NCBI GenBank assembly: GCA_964607765.1
Contig: CAZSNT010000038.1
Span: 1-64,000, forward strand
Direction: 5' to 3'
Source of the DNA: CAZSNT01 sp964607765
GTDB lineage: Bacteria > Verrucomicrobiota > Lentisphaeria > Oligosphaerales > JABHEG01
Length of the DNA stretch: 64,000 nucleotides
Below the pieces are notes generated by a model. The model saw nothing but the letters and a program-made list of their open reading frames with translations, had not been told where the DNA came from and made no database searches. Position numbers and translations under genes: made by a program. Positions 34,485 through 43,207 of this stretch are shown piece by piece. Position 1 is the stretch's first letter; every line of letters starts with the position of its first letter.

Positions 34485-36965
34485 TCAGGGAAACTCGATC
34501 ACGACCAGCGCCCCTCCCGGCCGGTCGCAAAACACCATGTACCCGTGCAGCGGCATGATCCGTTCGCTGGGCACATAGTGGTCAGTGAGCCACGTCCAGG
34601 CCGGGTAGCGGATTGCGCCGCCGAAGATGGCCTCGGCACGGTTGTCCTGCGGGCAACGTGCGATCGATACCAGATTCCAGCCGTAGTGTAGCAGCAGCGC
34701 GTAAACACTGGGGTCCGTGCCACGTGCCGCCTCCTGGGCGTCGGAGAACCCGTCGCCGTCCGAGTCGGGGTCGGCCGGGAACGGGAACTGGTGCAGTTCG
34801 ACTTCCGTCGGCGTCTCCTGCGTCGAGTAGATCCAGTGTCCGGCAAGGGACTCGAGTTCAGTGTTTTGCGCGTAGTCTCCGTCGCGGCCACCGGTCGACA
34901 GTATCCAGGCATCGGCAGCTGTCGTGTTGCCAAAGACTCCCGCAACCGTGTGGTCGACAGGCACACGCGCGAGCGAGACCAGGTTCCAACCCGGCTGCAG
35001 CATGATCACGTAGCGTTGCGGATCCGTGTCGGCCGCGTGTTCGTCTCGGTTCGTGATGCCGTCGCCGTCCGTATCCTGATCCGCATCGACTGCGTCGGTC
35101 GGGTCCAGATCGTGCACGATCTCCCAGCCGTCCGGGACGCCATCCTGATCGAAGTCCGGACCGTCGGGATGGACGATGCCCACCGGCTCACACGTCACAC
35201 GCATGCCCTCGACATCGCCGTCCCACGCGGTGACCGTGCACGTGATGACATCGCGGAACGCAAGTCCGGCCGGGTCCAGGGCAGCGGCTGTTGCGCCAGC
35301 GATGTCCACGCCGTTGCGCTGCCACTGGTAGCGGTACCCCGCCAGATCGCCGTCCGCATCGGCCCAGCCGGACACGACCACAGTTGGCGCTACGGTCCCG
35401 TCAGGGGGCTCTGCCACGATCGCGGCATGTCCGAAGGCGGGCGGGCTGTTCCGGACCGTAACCCCCGCCGTCCTGATGGCCGTTCCGGCAAGCGTGCCGT
35501 CCCACGGCGTGACCAGGCAAGCGACGGTGTCGCCCTTGTCGAAGTCTGCACCGGTGAGCGTCGAGCCGGTCGCGTCGGCGATCGGCGTGCCGTTCCGCTC
35601 CCACTGGTACCGGTAGCCCTCGGGATCGTTGTCGGCATCGGACCAGCCGCTGGCGGCTGCAGTCAGGACACTGGTCTCATAGGCGACCGCCGGGGTCACC
35701 GCAGCGGCCGTAATAGTGGGGGCGTCCGGCGTAGGAGAAACCGTGATCGTTACCGTTGCCGAGTCGGAAGCGCCGCGCCGGCCGGCCTCGGTTGCGGTGT
35801 AGGTGAAGGCGTCCGGGCCATGGTAGTCTGTGTCCGGTGTATACTGCAGACTTCCGTCGGCGTTCAGCACCAGCTGCCCGTGTGCGGGGTCGGCCTGGAC
35901 CTGTAGTGTCCGTCCCTCCGACCAGACGTCATCGTTGCTCAGCACGCCCGGAGCCGGCTGGGCGAGAACTGTGTCTTCGTCCACCGTGTAGGAATCGTCT
36001 CGGACAACGGGAAACTCGTCACCGTCCGGCACACCGTCACCGTCGGAGTCAGCCTGCCGCGGATTGGTTCCATAGAACTGCTCGGCAGAGTTGGTCAGCC
36101 CATCCCCGTCCGCGTCGCCCGGCGCGTTCAGCACAAGCGGATCGAAGCCGTTGTCGAGCTCCCAGCCGTCCAAGAGGACGTCTCCGTCGGTGTCCGCCGC
36201 GAGCCAGTCCGTACCCAGCACGACGAGCTCGCGGTAGTCTTTCAGACCGTCCCCGTCAGCGTCCGTGTCGGGCGTCACGACGCGTCCACCCATCACGAGC
36301 CTGAACGTCTTCAGCTCGCGCGTTCCACTTTCGTCCACGCGTTTCACGACGCCAAGGAACGGAACGATCCACTGCGTCGAGGTCTCCAGTTCGCCGAGTC
36401 CGGGGCCGACAGTGTACAACTTGAGGCTTTGCTTGTGGGCGGGCAGCGTGTCGAAGTCAAGAACCACCTGCTCCTCGGCGAGGACGACGGCGGTTACGGT
36501 CGCATAGTAGGTGTACGGGTGAACGGTGAATGTGGACTTTGAGACGCGCTCATCGCCGACTTGCATCGGCCACCAGGCCACGGCTGCGCCGCTCGACAGT
36601 TGCACGAACGGCCTGTCCGGCAGCTGAACGCCATGCATCTGCAGTTCGTCGTCGGCCGTGGCGTACCAGTGCTCCTCGACCTCACCGGCGGAGCTCCGTT
36701 GTTCGGCAACGACGGTCGGGGTCGGCGCGAACGTGGTCTCGTCGAGTTCGCGGGCTTCCTCAACCCAGGTTGCCGGGGCCCCGCCCGCTCCCGTCCCGCT
36801 GTAGTCGCGCCGCGTGCCGACCTGGAAGCCGGCGCGCTCGATCGGGGCGATCTCGGCAGCGGCCACCGCGGTCACGGCAAGGACGGCCAGACCCAGCGCC
36901 CAGCGCCGCAACGCCTTGGCGCCGGGCATCGAGTCCGGCCCGTCCTGAATGTGAGCGGCAGTCAC
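34485..36965 (-). CDS. Secreted surface protein with TSP3 repeats and Ig-like domains
   Basis: An 826-residue exported protein. The signal segment is at about residues 15-37. Residues 40-220 form a unique domain. Calcium-binding thrombospondin type-3 repeats (DTDADGDGLKD, DADGDGLTN, DSDGDGVPDGD) occupy about 225-310. A cadherin/VCBS-like domain follows (NDDVWSEGRTLQV, TYTATE), then two Ig-like repeats sharing GYRYQWERNG/GYRYQWQRNG, a further TSP3 stretch, and two related C-terminal modules that each contain GWNLVS. The start is GTG 36965, chosen because AAGGAG lies seven bases upstream. It is convergent with the barrel gene. Likely a calcium-stabilised cell-surface or adhesive protein; ligand unknown. 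Confidence 0.82.
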   Translation of the reverse strand: MTAAHIQDGPDSMPGAKALRRWALGLAVLAVTAVAAAEIAPIERAGFQVGTRRDYSGTGAGGAPATWVEEARELDETTFAPTPTVVAEQRSSAGEVEEHWYATADDELQMHGVQLPDRPFVQLSSGAAVAWWPMQVGDERVSKSTFTVHPYTYYATVTAVVLAEEQVVLDFDTLPAHKQSLKLYTVGPGLGELETSTQWIVPFLGVVKRVDESGTRELKTFRLVMGGRVVTPDTDADGDGLKDYRELVVLGTDWLAADTDGDVLLDGWELDNGFDPLVLNAPGDADGDGLTNSAEQFYGTNPRQADSDGDGVPDGDEFPVVRDDSYTVDEDTVLAQPAPGVLSNDDVWSEGRTLQVQADPAHGQLVLNADGSLQYTPDTDYHGPDAFTYTATEAGRRGASDSATVTITVSPTPDAPTITAAAVTPAVAYETSVLTAAASGWSDADNDPEGYRYQWERNGTPIADATGSTLTGADFDKGDTVACLVTPWDGTLAGTAIRTAGVTVRNSPPAFGHAAIVAEPPDGTVAPTVVVSGWADADGDLAGYRYQWQRNGVDIAGATAAALDPAGLAFRDVITCTVTAWDGDVEGMRVTCEPVGIVHPDGPDFDQDGVPDGWEIVHDLDPTDAVDADQDTDGDGITNRDEHAADTDPQRYVIMLQPGWNLVSLARVPVDHTVAGVFGNTTAADAWILSTGGRDGDYAQNTELESLAGHWIYSTQETPTEVELHQFPFPADPDSDGDGFSDAQEAARGTDPSVYALLLHYGWNLVSIARCPQDNRAEAIFGGAIRYPAWTWLTDHYVPSERIMPLHGYMVFCDRPGGALVVIEFP

Positions 36966-37140
36966 GCGTGGGCTCCTTCCGGGTGCCTTCGCGCTCAGCA
37001 GCGGTCCTTTGCGCCACCCGTCTACTCAATGTACGCAAGAGCCGTCGCGACGTCAAGGGACAGGCAGCGGCCGTGGGCAAGCCTGCTGTGTTGTTGCGCG
37101 TCCGCGGTGTATTGTGTGGCCGACTCAGGTGACAGAGAAA

Positions 37141-37581
37141 ATGAGTGACGTCGAAAAAACCGTGCAATTGTTCAGAGCCGGGTGTGCCTGCTCGCAGGCC
37201 GTTCTGGCCGTCTACGGCACGCCGTTGGGGCTGGACCGGGAACAGGCGATGCAACTCGCGTCCGGGTTTGCCGGCGGCATGCGGCAGGGCGAAACCTGCG
37301 GCGCCGTCACGGCCGCTTACATGGTGCTCGGCTTGCGCCACGCCGCGGCCGACTGCGACACCGGCCCGGGCCGCAGCCAGGTTTATACTCAAGTCCTCGA
37401 GTTCTCCCGTCGGTTCAGAGAACGCAACGGCTCACTCGCCTGCCGCGATCTGTTGGGCTGCGACATCAGCACGCCGGAAGGCATGAAGCAGGCCCGCGAG
37501 CAGGGCCTGTTCGGAACGACGTGCGTACGCATGGTGAGAGATGCGGCAGAGATCCTGGAACAGATGGCGGCCGACGCGTGA
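37141..37581 (+). CDS. C_GCAxxG_C_C family redox/metal protein
   Basis: A 146-residue cytoplasmic protein of the C_GCAxxG_C_C family, defined by spaced conserved cysteines. The pattern is visible: AGCACSQAVLAVYG near the N-terminus, SGFAGGMRQGETCGAVTAAYMVLGL, then single cysteines in SLACRDLLGCD and FGTTCVRMV. Members are small putative iron-sulfur or redox-active proteins of unknown function, often near electron-transfer or radical enzymes. Here the neighbours (a TSP3 surface protein, divergent, and a propeller protein 61 bp downstream) give no clue. AGGTGA lies upstream of the ATG. Confidence 0.88.
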   Translation: MSDVEKTVQLFRAGCACSQAVLAVYGTPLGLDREQAMQLASGFAGGMRQGETCGAVTAAYMVLGLRHAAADCDTGPGRSQVYTQVLEFSRRFRERNGSLACRDLLGCDISTPEGMKQAREQGLFGTTCVRMVRDAAEILEQMAADA

Positions 37582-37642
37582 GCCCTCGCCAGACAGACCG
37601 AGCCGCGTCCGTGAGAGCCGGGCTCACCGGCTCCTTCCGCAC

Positions 37643-39043
37643 GTGTCCTTCGTGTCGGTTCTGGCTTTCGTCGGCGCGCTGCACGCCGCAGAATCACATT
37701 CGACCATGCCAACCACTGTGACAGGTACGCCGCTGCTCTGGCGCGTTGTTGACGTGCCGGGTGAGCTCTGCACGACGGCCCAGGTCGATGGGGAGACGAT
37801 CCGTTACGCTGGGGACATCCGCCTGGGCGATCTTCGGGGGACGGGGCGGGCGGACCTGCTCGTCTACCGTTCGGTTGACGATGCGCACGACGGCGGCGGC
37901 ATGAAGCCGTGTTTCATGGGCGCCTTCACCCTCGACGGCGAGGCGATCTGGCACGTCGGTGCTGCCGGCGTGCAGCCGTCCCGACCCGGCCCCGTGGCCG
38001 TGTATGACATCGATGGCGACGGCGCCGACGAAGTGATCTGCTTCTTCGTGGATCCGACCGTCAGGGGAGCCCGCCCGGACTCACTGGCGAATGTTGTGGT
38101 CCAGATCCGCGACGGCAGTACAGGCGAGGTGCGGCGTGAAGCGGCACCCCCGGAGCTGCGGACCTGCCGCGGACGCGGCCCGAACTGGGTGCACCAGCGA
38201 CTCCTTGTGGCGAACTTCCGTGGCACGGCACGGCCCCAGGACTTCGTCGTGAAACTGGGTACACGACTGATCGCTCTCGACGACTCGCTCACCGTGCTGT
38301 GGACCTACGACACCGAGTGGTCGGGCTACTCGCGCTGCCCAGCCTACATTCCCGCGGTCGGCGACATCGACGGCGATGGGCGGGACGAAGTGAACGGCGG
38401 CTACTTCCTGCTCGACCACGACGGCAAGCCGCTGTGGGAGAAGATGCTCGGGCGCCACATGGACTCGGTGGCCATCGCGCCGTGGGGCCGGGGCCGCAGC
38501 CGCGCGATCTGCTCCGGGTCCGGTCATGTGATGGACGAACGCGGCAACGTGATTCTCCGCCTGGGCGAGGCGACAGTGCCGCACGGCCAGGAGGTGCGCG
38601 TTGCCAGATTCGATCCCGGCGATCCCGAGCCGCAGATGATCATCCGCTGGAACGGACACAACACGGACGTCATCGTGGTGAATACGCAAGGGCAGACTGT
38701 CAACCGCTTCCGGCTCAACCAGTCTCCGAACAACACAGGCATGGAGTCGGTCTACTGGGACGGGCCGGAAACGGCGCGCTTGTACAACGGCGGCATGCTG
38801 TGGCATCCCGTGACAGGGGAGGGCGTTGCTCTGCCTGGCCTGCCTGATCCGGCGCCGGCAGAGCGCATGGCGTGGTACCACTGCATCCCGGCGGACGTGT
38901 GCGGCGACGAGCGCGAGGAACTGGTCCTTTACAACCCGTGGGACACGCGCGTGTTCATCCACACCCCCGCGCCGCTCGTCCCGGACGCGTACCGGGGCTA
39001 CCATCCCGGTCCCAGGCAATACAACCCGCGCCTGATGGACTGA
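37643..39043 (+). CDS. Secreted beta-propeller (FG-GAP-like) protein
   Basis: About 466 residues, resembling the propeller of rhamnogalacturonan-lyase-like proteins. FG-GAP/calcium-loop motifs recur: VYDIDGDGADEVI, VGDIDGDGRDEVNGGYF, with LDHDGKPLWEKMLGRHMDS between them. The start is unclear. GTG 37643 begins the hydrophobic stretch ending LHA|AES, which looks like a signal peptide. ATG 37541 would overlap the previous gene by 41 bp but supplies a basic n-region. ATG 37706 would remove the signal. Secretion plus propeller architecture suggests polysaccharide binding or lysis; no catalytic residues could be identified by eye, so enzymatic activity is not claimed. Confidence 0.75.
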   Translation: MSFVSVLAFVGALHAAESHSTMPTTVTGTPLLWRVVDVPGELCTTAQVDGETIRYAGDIRLGDLRGTGRADLLVYRSVDDAHDGGGMKPCFMGAFTLDGEAIWHVGAAGVQPSRPGPVAVYDIDGDGADEVICFFVDPTVRGARPDSLANVVVQIRDGSTGEVRREAAPPELRTCRGRGPNWVHQRLLVANFRGTARPQDFVVKLGTRLIALDDSLTVLWTYDTEWSGYSRCPAYIPAVGDIDGDGRDEVNGGYFLLDHDGKPLWEKMLGRHMDSVAIAPWGRGRSRAICSGSGHVMDERGNVILRLGEATVPHGQEVRVARFDPGDPEPQMIIRWNGHNTDVIVVNTQGQTVNRFRLNQSPNNTGMESVYWDGPETARLYNGGMLWHPVTGEGVALPGLPDPAPAERMAWYHCIPADVCGDEREELVLYNPWDTRVFIHTPAPLVPDAYRGYHPGPRQYNPRLMD

Positions 39044-39065
39044 GTCGGCGTCACCGCACCCACTT

Positions 39066-39236
39066 CTACACGGCGATCAGACTGAGCCCGGGGATACCGG
39101 TGAAGTCGGAGACGTTCCGCGTCAGGAAGATCGGTGCATTGTCAACCGCATCGGCGACTTCCACGGGAGTCAGGTTTCCCCGCTCGATGTCAATCCACGC
39201 GCAAGTGTCAGCAACCGCAAACGTGTCGTATAGTTC
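39066..39236 (-). pseudogene. Internally deleted PIN-domain (VapC-type) toxin remnant
   Basis: Read on the minus strand, about 50 codons run ADTCAWIDIERG, then LTPVEVADAVDNAP, then FLTRNVSDFTGIPGLSL and a stop at 39066-39068. The first block is the usual VapC N-terminus with the first catalytic Asp. The second is the usual C-terminus with the TRNxxDF motif. The roughly 80 residues between them, with the remaining acidic residues, are missing. No antitoxin gene is visible. It is a decayed relic in the gap before xylF. Confidence 0.7.
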
Positions 39237-39263
39237 TTGCTGTCAACATCAGAGGAGCACCCT

Positions 39264-40328
39264 ATGAAGAGCCAATGGACAAACCGGTTGGGAAGTGTGG
39301 TCGTTGGGATTGTGGTGATGGGCGTTCTGGCGGGCTGCGGCCGGGAGGAAGCGCCGCTGCCGCCCGCGCCAGGCCCCGAGTCGAGCGCGCCTCCCGCAAA
39401 AGCGGTCAAGATCGGGATGAGCTTCGACTCGCTGTTGGTGGAGCGCTGGCAGAAGGACCGCGACATCTTCATCGCCGAGGCCGGGAAACTCGGCGCCGAC
39501 TGCGTCTTCCTCTCTGCCGACGGCGACGCAAAGAAGCAGAATGAGCAGTGCGACGTACTTCTCGGTCAGGGCATCGACGTGCTGGTGATCGTTCCGAAGT
39601 CGGCCACGGCATCCGCTCGTGCCGTACAGAAGGCGAAGAAGCAGGGCGTGCCCGTGCTCTCCTACGATCGCCTGATTCTGGGTGCGGACGTGGATATTTA
39701 CCTGAGTTTCGACAATGAGCGCGTCGGGCAGATGCAGGGCGAGTACCTGGTCGGCAGGAAGCCGGTGGGCAGGTACTTCCTGCTCGGCGGCTCGCCGGAC
39801 GACAACAACGCCAAGCTCTTTCGCGCCGGCCAGATGAGAGCCATCCAGCCGTTGGTGGACAAAGGCGACATCACGATTGTCGGCGACAACTGGGCTGACG
39901 GCTGGTCGCCGAAGAAAGCGCGCGAGATCGCCGAAAACCTGCTGGTGACCGTGGGCAAGGAGATTGACGTGATTGTGGCGTCCAACGACGGCACGGCCGG
40001 CGGCGTCATCCAGGCGCTCAAGGCGCAGGGGCTCGACGGCAAGGTTCTGGTCTCCGGCCAGGACGCCGACCTGCAGGCGTGCAAGCGCATCCTCGCCGGC
40101 ACCCAGAGCATGACCGTCTACAAGCCACTCAAGAAACTGGCCACCAAGGCAGCAGCGGTTGCCGTGCAACTGGCTCGCGGCGAGACTGTCGCGGCAGGCA
40201 CAACGCTCAACAACGGGCTGATCGACGTGCCGAGCGTGCTGCTCGACCCCATCTCGCTGGACAAGGACAACCTCGTCCGGGTGCTGACCGCTGACGGCTA
40301 TTACACGGCGGAGGCGCTGCAGGAGTGA
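39264..40328 (+). CDS. xylF: D-xylose ABC transporter, substrate-binding lipoprotein
   Basis: A 354-residue periplasmic binding protein anchored as a lipoprotein (lipobox VLAGC, Cys25), with a Pro/Ala-rich linker before the mature domain. The mature part matches XylF closely: KIGMSFDSLLVERWQKDRDIF, GIDVLVIVPKS, VPVLSYDRLI, DIYLSFDNERVGQMQ and IVASNDGTAGGVIQALKAQGL. It binds xylose for import by XylGH, encoded directly downstream in the same direction. The ATG at 39264 has GAGGAG seven bases upstream. Escherichia coli XylF is soluble, so lipid anchoring here is a difference. No xylose isomerase or kinase gene is present in the window. Confidence 0.95.
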   Translation: MKSQWTNRLGSVVVGIVVMGVLAGCGREEAPLPPAPGPESSAPPAKAVKIGMSFDSLLVERWQKDRDIFIAEAGKLGADCVFLSADGDAKKQNEQCDVLLGQGIDVLVIVPKSATASARAVQKAKKQGVPVLSYDRLILGADVDIYLSFDNERVGQMQGEYLVGRKPVGRYFLLGGSPDDNNAKLFRAGQMRAIQPLVDKGDITIVGDNWADGWSPKKAREIAENLLVTVGKEIDVIVASNDGTAGGVIQALKAQGLDGKVLVSGQDADLQACKRILAGTQSMTVYKPLKKLATKAAAVAVQLARGETVAAGTTLNNGLIDVPSVLLDPISLDKDNLVRVLTADGYYTAEALQE

Positions 40329-40355
40329 GGGCGTGAAAGTCCTTTACTGTCTTCC

Positions 40356-41879
40356 ATGATTCGCCTGGTTGACATCACCAAGACGTTCCCCGGCGTGAAG
40401 GCCCTCGATGCTGTCTCCTTCGAGATCCTGCCGGGGGAAGTGCATGCGCTCTGCGGCGAGAACGGCGCCGGCAAGTCCACGTTGATGAAGGTGCTCTCGG
40501 GCATCTACCCCACGGGCAGCTACACGGGACGGATTGTGCGGTCGGCCGGGCCCGGGCGTGACGACGAGGTGCTGCGGTTCCAGAGCGTAAACGCCGCCGC
40601 GGCCGCCGGCATCGCGATTGTCCACCAGGAACTGGCGCTGATGCCGGACATGACTGTGCTGGACAACCTGTTCCTTGGCAGAGAGCTGACTCGTTACCGG
40701 TTGCTGGGCAGACGCCGGCAGCGGCTGCGAGCGCGGGAGCACTTTGCCGCGCTCGGTTTCACTCCCCCGTTGGACGCACGAGTCGGCACACTGGGCGTGG
40801 GGCAGCAGCAGCGCCTCGAGATAGCGCGCGCGCTGCTGGGCCGGCCGGCAGTTCTGGTGCTCGACGAGCCGACGAGCGCTCTGCCCGAAGAAGACGCGAC
40901 CAACCTGCTCACGTGGATTCGTGAGCTGGCCGATTCCGGCACGGCCTGCATCTACATCAGCCACCGCATGGAGGAGGTCTTCAAGGTAGCCGATCGCATC
41001 ACTGTGCTGCGCGACGGGAAGAGCGTCTGGACCAAGCCGGCGGCTGAAACGGACGTTGGCGATGTCATTCAGGCGATGGTCGACCGTCCCCCCACCGACA
41101 TGTACGCCCACAAGCCGCTGCCGGCCGGCAGACTGGTCTGTCAGGTGCGGGACATGCGTGTGGAGAGAAAGGGAGATCGGCCGGTGCTGGAGCTGGAGTG
41201 TCTCGAGATCCGCCAGGGCGAAATCGTCGGGCTCGCCGGCATGATGGGTGCCGGACGCACGTGCCTGCTGCGCGCGCTCGTCGGCGCCCTGGGCCATGTC
41301 CGGGTGCGCGGCAGCTTCACCGGGCCGGACGGCGTCGCTGGTCCGCTGCCCGAGCATCCCGCCACAGCGATACGCCGCGGCCTGTTCCTGATCCCCGAGG
41401 ATCGCAAGGCGGAGGCCCTGTTCCTGAACGAATCCGTCATCACCAACACCACGGCAGCCAACATGACCGCGTTCAGGCGCCGCGGCCGCATCAACCGCCG
41501 CGCCATGCGCCGGACAACGCAGTCGCGGCTCGCTCAGTTCTCTGTCAAGGCGCCGTCGCCGGACGCGGCCGTACGCACCCTCTCCGGCGGCAACCAGCAG
41601 AAAGTGCTGCTCTGCCGTGCTGCGGAGGCGAACCCGGGTGTGCTTCTGCTCGACGAGCCGACGCGCGGCATTGACGTCGGGGCGAAGGAAGCGATCTATC
41701 GGCAGATGGAGGCATGGACGCGTGCTGGCTGGGCAATTCTGTGGAGCTCATCCGAGATGCAGGAGCTTCTCGGCATATCCGACCGGGTCTACGTACTGGC
41801 CAACGGCCGCGTGACCGCGCACTTCGACGAGCGCCCGTTCGTGGAACACGACATCATGGCCAGCGCGGCGACGCAGTGA
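40356..41879 (+). CDS. xylG: Xylose ABC transporter ATPase, two nucleotide-binding domains
   Basis: A 507-residue sugar ABC ATPase with duplicated domains. Domain 1 (1-250) has Walker A GENGAGKST, the Q-loop HQELAL, signature LGVGQQQRLEIA and Walker B LVLDEPTSAL. Domain 2 (260-507) has the degenerate Walker A GMMGAGRT, typical of this class, signature LSGGNQQKV and Walker B LLLDEPTRGIDVG. It powers uptake of the sugar bound by XylF through XylH. It lies 27 bp after xylF and 11 bp before xylH. No clear Shine-Dalgarno precedes the ATG, so translation may depend on coupling to xylF. Confidence 0.95.
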   Translation: MIRLVDITKTFPGVKALDAVSFEILPGEVHALCGENGAGKSTLMKVLSGIYPTGSYTGRIVRSAGPGRDDEVLRFQSVNAAAAAGIAIVHQELALMPDMTVLDNLFLGRELTRYRLLGRRRQRLRAREHFAALGFTPPLDARVGTLGVGQQQRLEIARALLGRPAVLVLDEPTSALPEEDATNLLTWIRELADSGTACIYISHRMEEVFKVADRITVLRDGKSVWTKPAAETDVGDVIQAMVDRPPTDMYAHKPLPAGRLVCQVRDMRVERKGDRPVLELECLEIRQGEIVGLAGMMGAGRTCLLRALVGALGHVRVRGSFTGPDGVAGPLPEHPATAIRRGLFLIPEDRKAEALFLNESVITNTTAANMTAFRRRGRINRRAMRRTTQSRLAQFSVKAPSPDAAVRTLSGGNQQKVLLCRAAEANPGVLLLDEPTRGIDVGAKEAIYRQMEAWTRAGWAILWSSSEMQELLGISDRVYVLANGRVTAHFDERPFVEHDIMASAATQ

Positions 41880-41890
41880 GGAGTAACGCG

Positions 41891-43111
41891 ATGCCGGGGA
41901 ATGGCAACGTCGACACGCTGCACAATCCGAAGGTCCTCAGAACGGCGCTGACCAGCCGCAACGCCATGTTGCTGGCGGCGTTGGCGGGGATTGGGCTGGT
42001 GTTCCATGCCCTCACGCTGTCGCGCGGCGCGTTGAACCCGTTCCTGTCCGCACGCTCGATTTCCACTGTGCTCACGCAGGCTTCGGTCACGGGTGTGCTC
42101 GCCTGCGGCATGACATTTATCATCATTCTGACGCACATCGATCTGTCCGTGGGTTCGGCCCTGGCGTTCCTGGGCGCACTGGCTGCCTGGCTGATGGGCC
42201 CGAGCGCCGCGGACGTGCCCGCCGCGCTGGCAGGCTCCGTACCCACGGGACTCGGCTGGTCCGGCGGCGTTGCGCTGGCGGCGGTCATGCTGCTCGGCAT
42301 CGTGCTCTGGGGGTTGAAGGGGATGCTGCAGACCAGGACCGGCATGCCCGCGTTCATTATCACCCTGGGCGGCATGATGGGCTACCGCGGCCTGGCGCTG
42401 CTGATTGCCAAACGCGAACGCCCGATCCCGACAGGGAACCTGATCGACCGGCTGGGCACAGGTTACCTGCCCCTGTCCGCCGGCTGGCTCGTGCTGACGG
42501 GGATCCTCGCGTTCTCCGCGTATGCCGTGTTCAGCGCCAGACGCCACCGTGCGCCCGCGTGGTGCCTGGCCTGGGTTCCGGGGGGACTGCTCGCCGGTGC
42601 CGTGCTGTTCCTGCAACTGCCGCACGAGGGCGTGCTGCCTTCCTCGCGCGGCATCGCGTTTCTGACCGTGCTCTGGGCCGTGGCCGCGTTGGTCATGACC
42701 CACCTCTCGCGGAACACTGTGTTCGGCAGGCATCTCTACGCAGCGGGAGGCAACGCGGAAGCCGCCATGCTCTGCGGTGTGCGAGTCGGCCGCATCAACA
42801 TCATCGGGTTCACCATCATGGGCGCCCTTGCTGCTCTGGCCTCACTCATGTACCTTGGCCAGCAGGGAACTGCGGAGTCCGCAGCCGGGCAGCTGGCTGA
42901 GCTGGACGCCATTGCCGCATGCGTGATCGGCGGCGTCTCCCTGCAGGGCGGCCGCGGCAGCATTGCCGGCGCCGTACTCGGGGCGCTGATCATGCAGTCC
43001 CTGACCAGCGGACTGTACCAGTGCAACGTGGAGAGCGGTTACCAGTTCATCATCAAAGCAGTCGTCCTCGTAAGTGTGATCGCCCTCGACCACTTCTTCC
43101 GCGAGGACTGA
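41891..43111 (+). CDS. xylH: Xylose ABC transporter permease
   Basis: A 406-residue inner-membrane permease of the ribose/xylose class with about ten hydrophobic helices. The family motif ITHIDLSVGSALAFLGALAAWLMG appears after helix 2. Other hallmarks are FIITLGGMMGYRGLALLI, VFGRHLYAAGGNAEAAMLCGV (coupling loop for the ATPase) and ACVIGGVSLQGGRGSIAGAVLGAL. The start at 41891 follows GAGGAG and sits 11 bp after xylG; the open frame further upstream lies inside xylG. A copy of the palindrome TGCGGAGTCCGCA lies within the gene at 42871-42883. Confidence 0.95.
   Translation: MPGNGNVDTLHNPKVLRTALTSRNAMLLAALAGIGLVFHALTLSRGALNPFLSARSISTVLTQASVTGVLACGMTFIIILTHIDLSVGSALAFLGALAAWLMGPSAADVPAALAGSVPTGLGWSGGVALAAVMLLGIVLWGLKGMLQTRTGMPAFIITLGGMMGYRGLALLIAKRERPIPTGNLIDRLGTGYLPLSAGWLVLTGILAFSAYAVFSARRHRAPAWCLAWVPGGLLAGAVLFLQLPHEGVLPSSRGIAFLTVLWAVAALVMTHLSRNTVFGRHLYAAGGNAEAAMLCGVRVGRINIIGFTIMGALAALASLMYLGQQGTAESAAGQLAELDAIAACVIGGVSLQGGRGSIAGAVLGALIMQSLTSGLYQCNVESGYQFIIKAVVLVSVIALDHFFRED
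42871..42883. repeat. Palindrome TGCGGAGTCCGCA within xylH
   Basis: Fourth exact copy of the 13-bp palindrome seen in lhr; coding, in frame within xylH. Confidence 0.6.
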
Positions 43112-43207
43112 GTCGCCCGGGCTGCGGGAACTTGCCGGCCTGTTGGCGGGTCATTTATGGTGTCAAGTCATGCGCAACCTGCCGCACAGGCGAAGGACAG
43201 CAGAGCC

